This document shows positions 5,637 through 5,652 of a stretch of 5,652 nucleotides of DNA, in pieces. The notes beneath the pieces are model-generated. The model did not search any database. It was not told the origin of the DNA and worked only from the letters and a program-made list of their open reading frames with translations. This DNA comes from Hyphomicrobiales bacterium (GTDB taxonomy: Bacteria > Pseudomonadota > Alphaproteobacteria > Rhizobiales > Aestuariivirgaceae), in the NCBI GenBank assembly GCA_025356765.1, contig JANXRO010000393.1, positions 1-5,652 of the forward strand. Direction: 5' to 3'. The number at the start of each line of letters is the position of its first letter. The first letter of the stretch is position 1. Both the position numbers and the translations under genes were made by a program.

Positions 5637-5652
5637 CACCTGACCTTTTTCG
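5636..5652 (-). CDS. Possible 3' end of an upstream operon gene (last codons only)
   Basis: A frame entering from the right edge reads Lys-Lys-Val-Arg-stop, with the TGA (5638-5636) overlapping the DUF2849 ATG by one base in TGATG, a common operon junction. In related alphaproteobacteria the gene in this place is often siroheme synthase cysG, which would supply the CysI cofactor, but four residues cannot identify it and the frame may be chance. Confidence 0.3.

Overview
The window looks like chromosomal DNA of an alphaproteobacterium with mid-range GC. The reasons are the protein families and their arrangement: an O-succinylhomoserine sulfhydrylase (MetZ), an assimilatory sulfur cluster in the order DUF2849 - cysI - DUF934 - cysH - DUF2061, and a dimethylglycine/sarcosine-dehydrogenase-like flavoprotein. 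Most genes fit one theme: reduction of sulfate-derived sulfur to sulfide and its incorporation into homocysteine/methionine. There are no mobile elements, tRNAs, rRNAs or CRISPR arrays.

Layout. Positions 1-372 (minus) hold the first 124 codons of an FAD-dependent oxidoreductase that runs off the left edge. Positions 373-537 are a 165-bp divergent intergenic region containing a 2 x 21-bp tandem repeat, each copy carrying a TATAAT hexamer. Positions 538-2161 (plus) are a two-gene unit: a single-domain rhodanese followed 13 nt later by metZ. Only 6 nt beyond the metZ stop lies the stop of the oppositely oriented cys unit. That unit (minus, 5652 to 2168) reads: the possible last codons of an unseen upstream gene, a DUF2849 protein, cysI (siroheme/4Fe-4S sulfite reductase), a DUF934 protein, cysH (adenylylsulfate/PAPS reductase) and a small DUF2061 membrane protein. 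Junctions are 1-nt overlap, 0 nt, 14-nt overlap, 11-nt overlap and a 17-nt gap, so it is almost certainly one polycistronic, translationally coupled operon.

How the genes work together. CysH reduces activated sulfate to sulfite, CysI reduces sulfite to sulfide, and MetZ uses sulfide with O-succinylhomoserine to make homocysteine. The rhodanese may carry or detoxify sulfane sulfur beside MetZ. DUF2849, DUF934 and DUF2061 have no established biochemical role; their tight coupling to cysI and cysH makes them the best candidates here for undescribed sulfur-assimilation accessory factors. No flavoprotein subunit (CysJ) is present, so the electron donor to CysI is not in view. The divergent flavoprotein may link one-carbon release from methylated glycines to the methionine side, but that is inference. 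The region is largely conventional; I see no wholly new system. The most unusual details are the Cys-x4-Cys spacing in CysH and the TATAAT-bearing tandem repeat.
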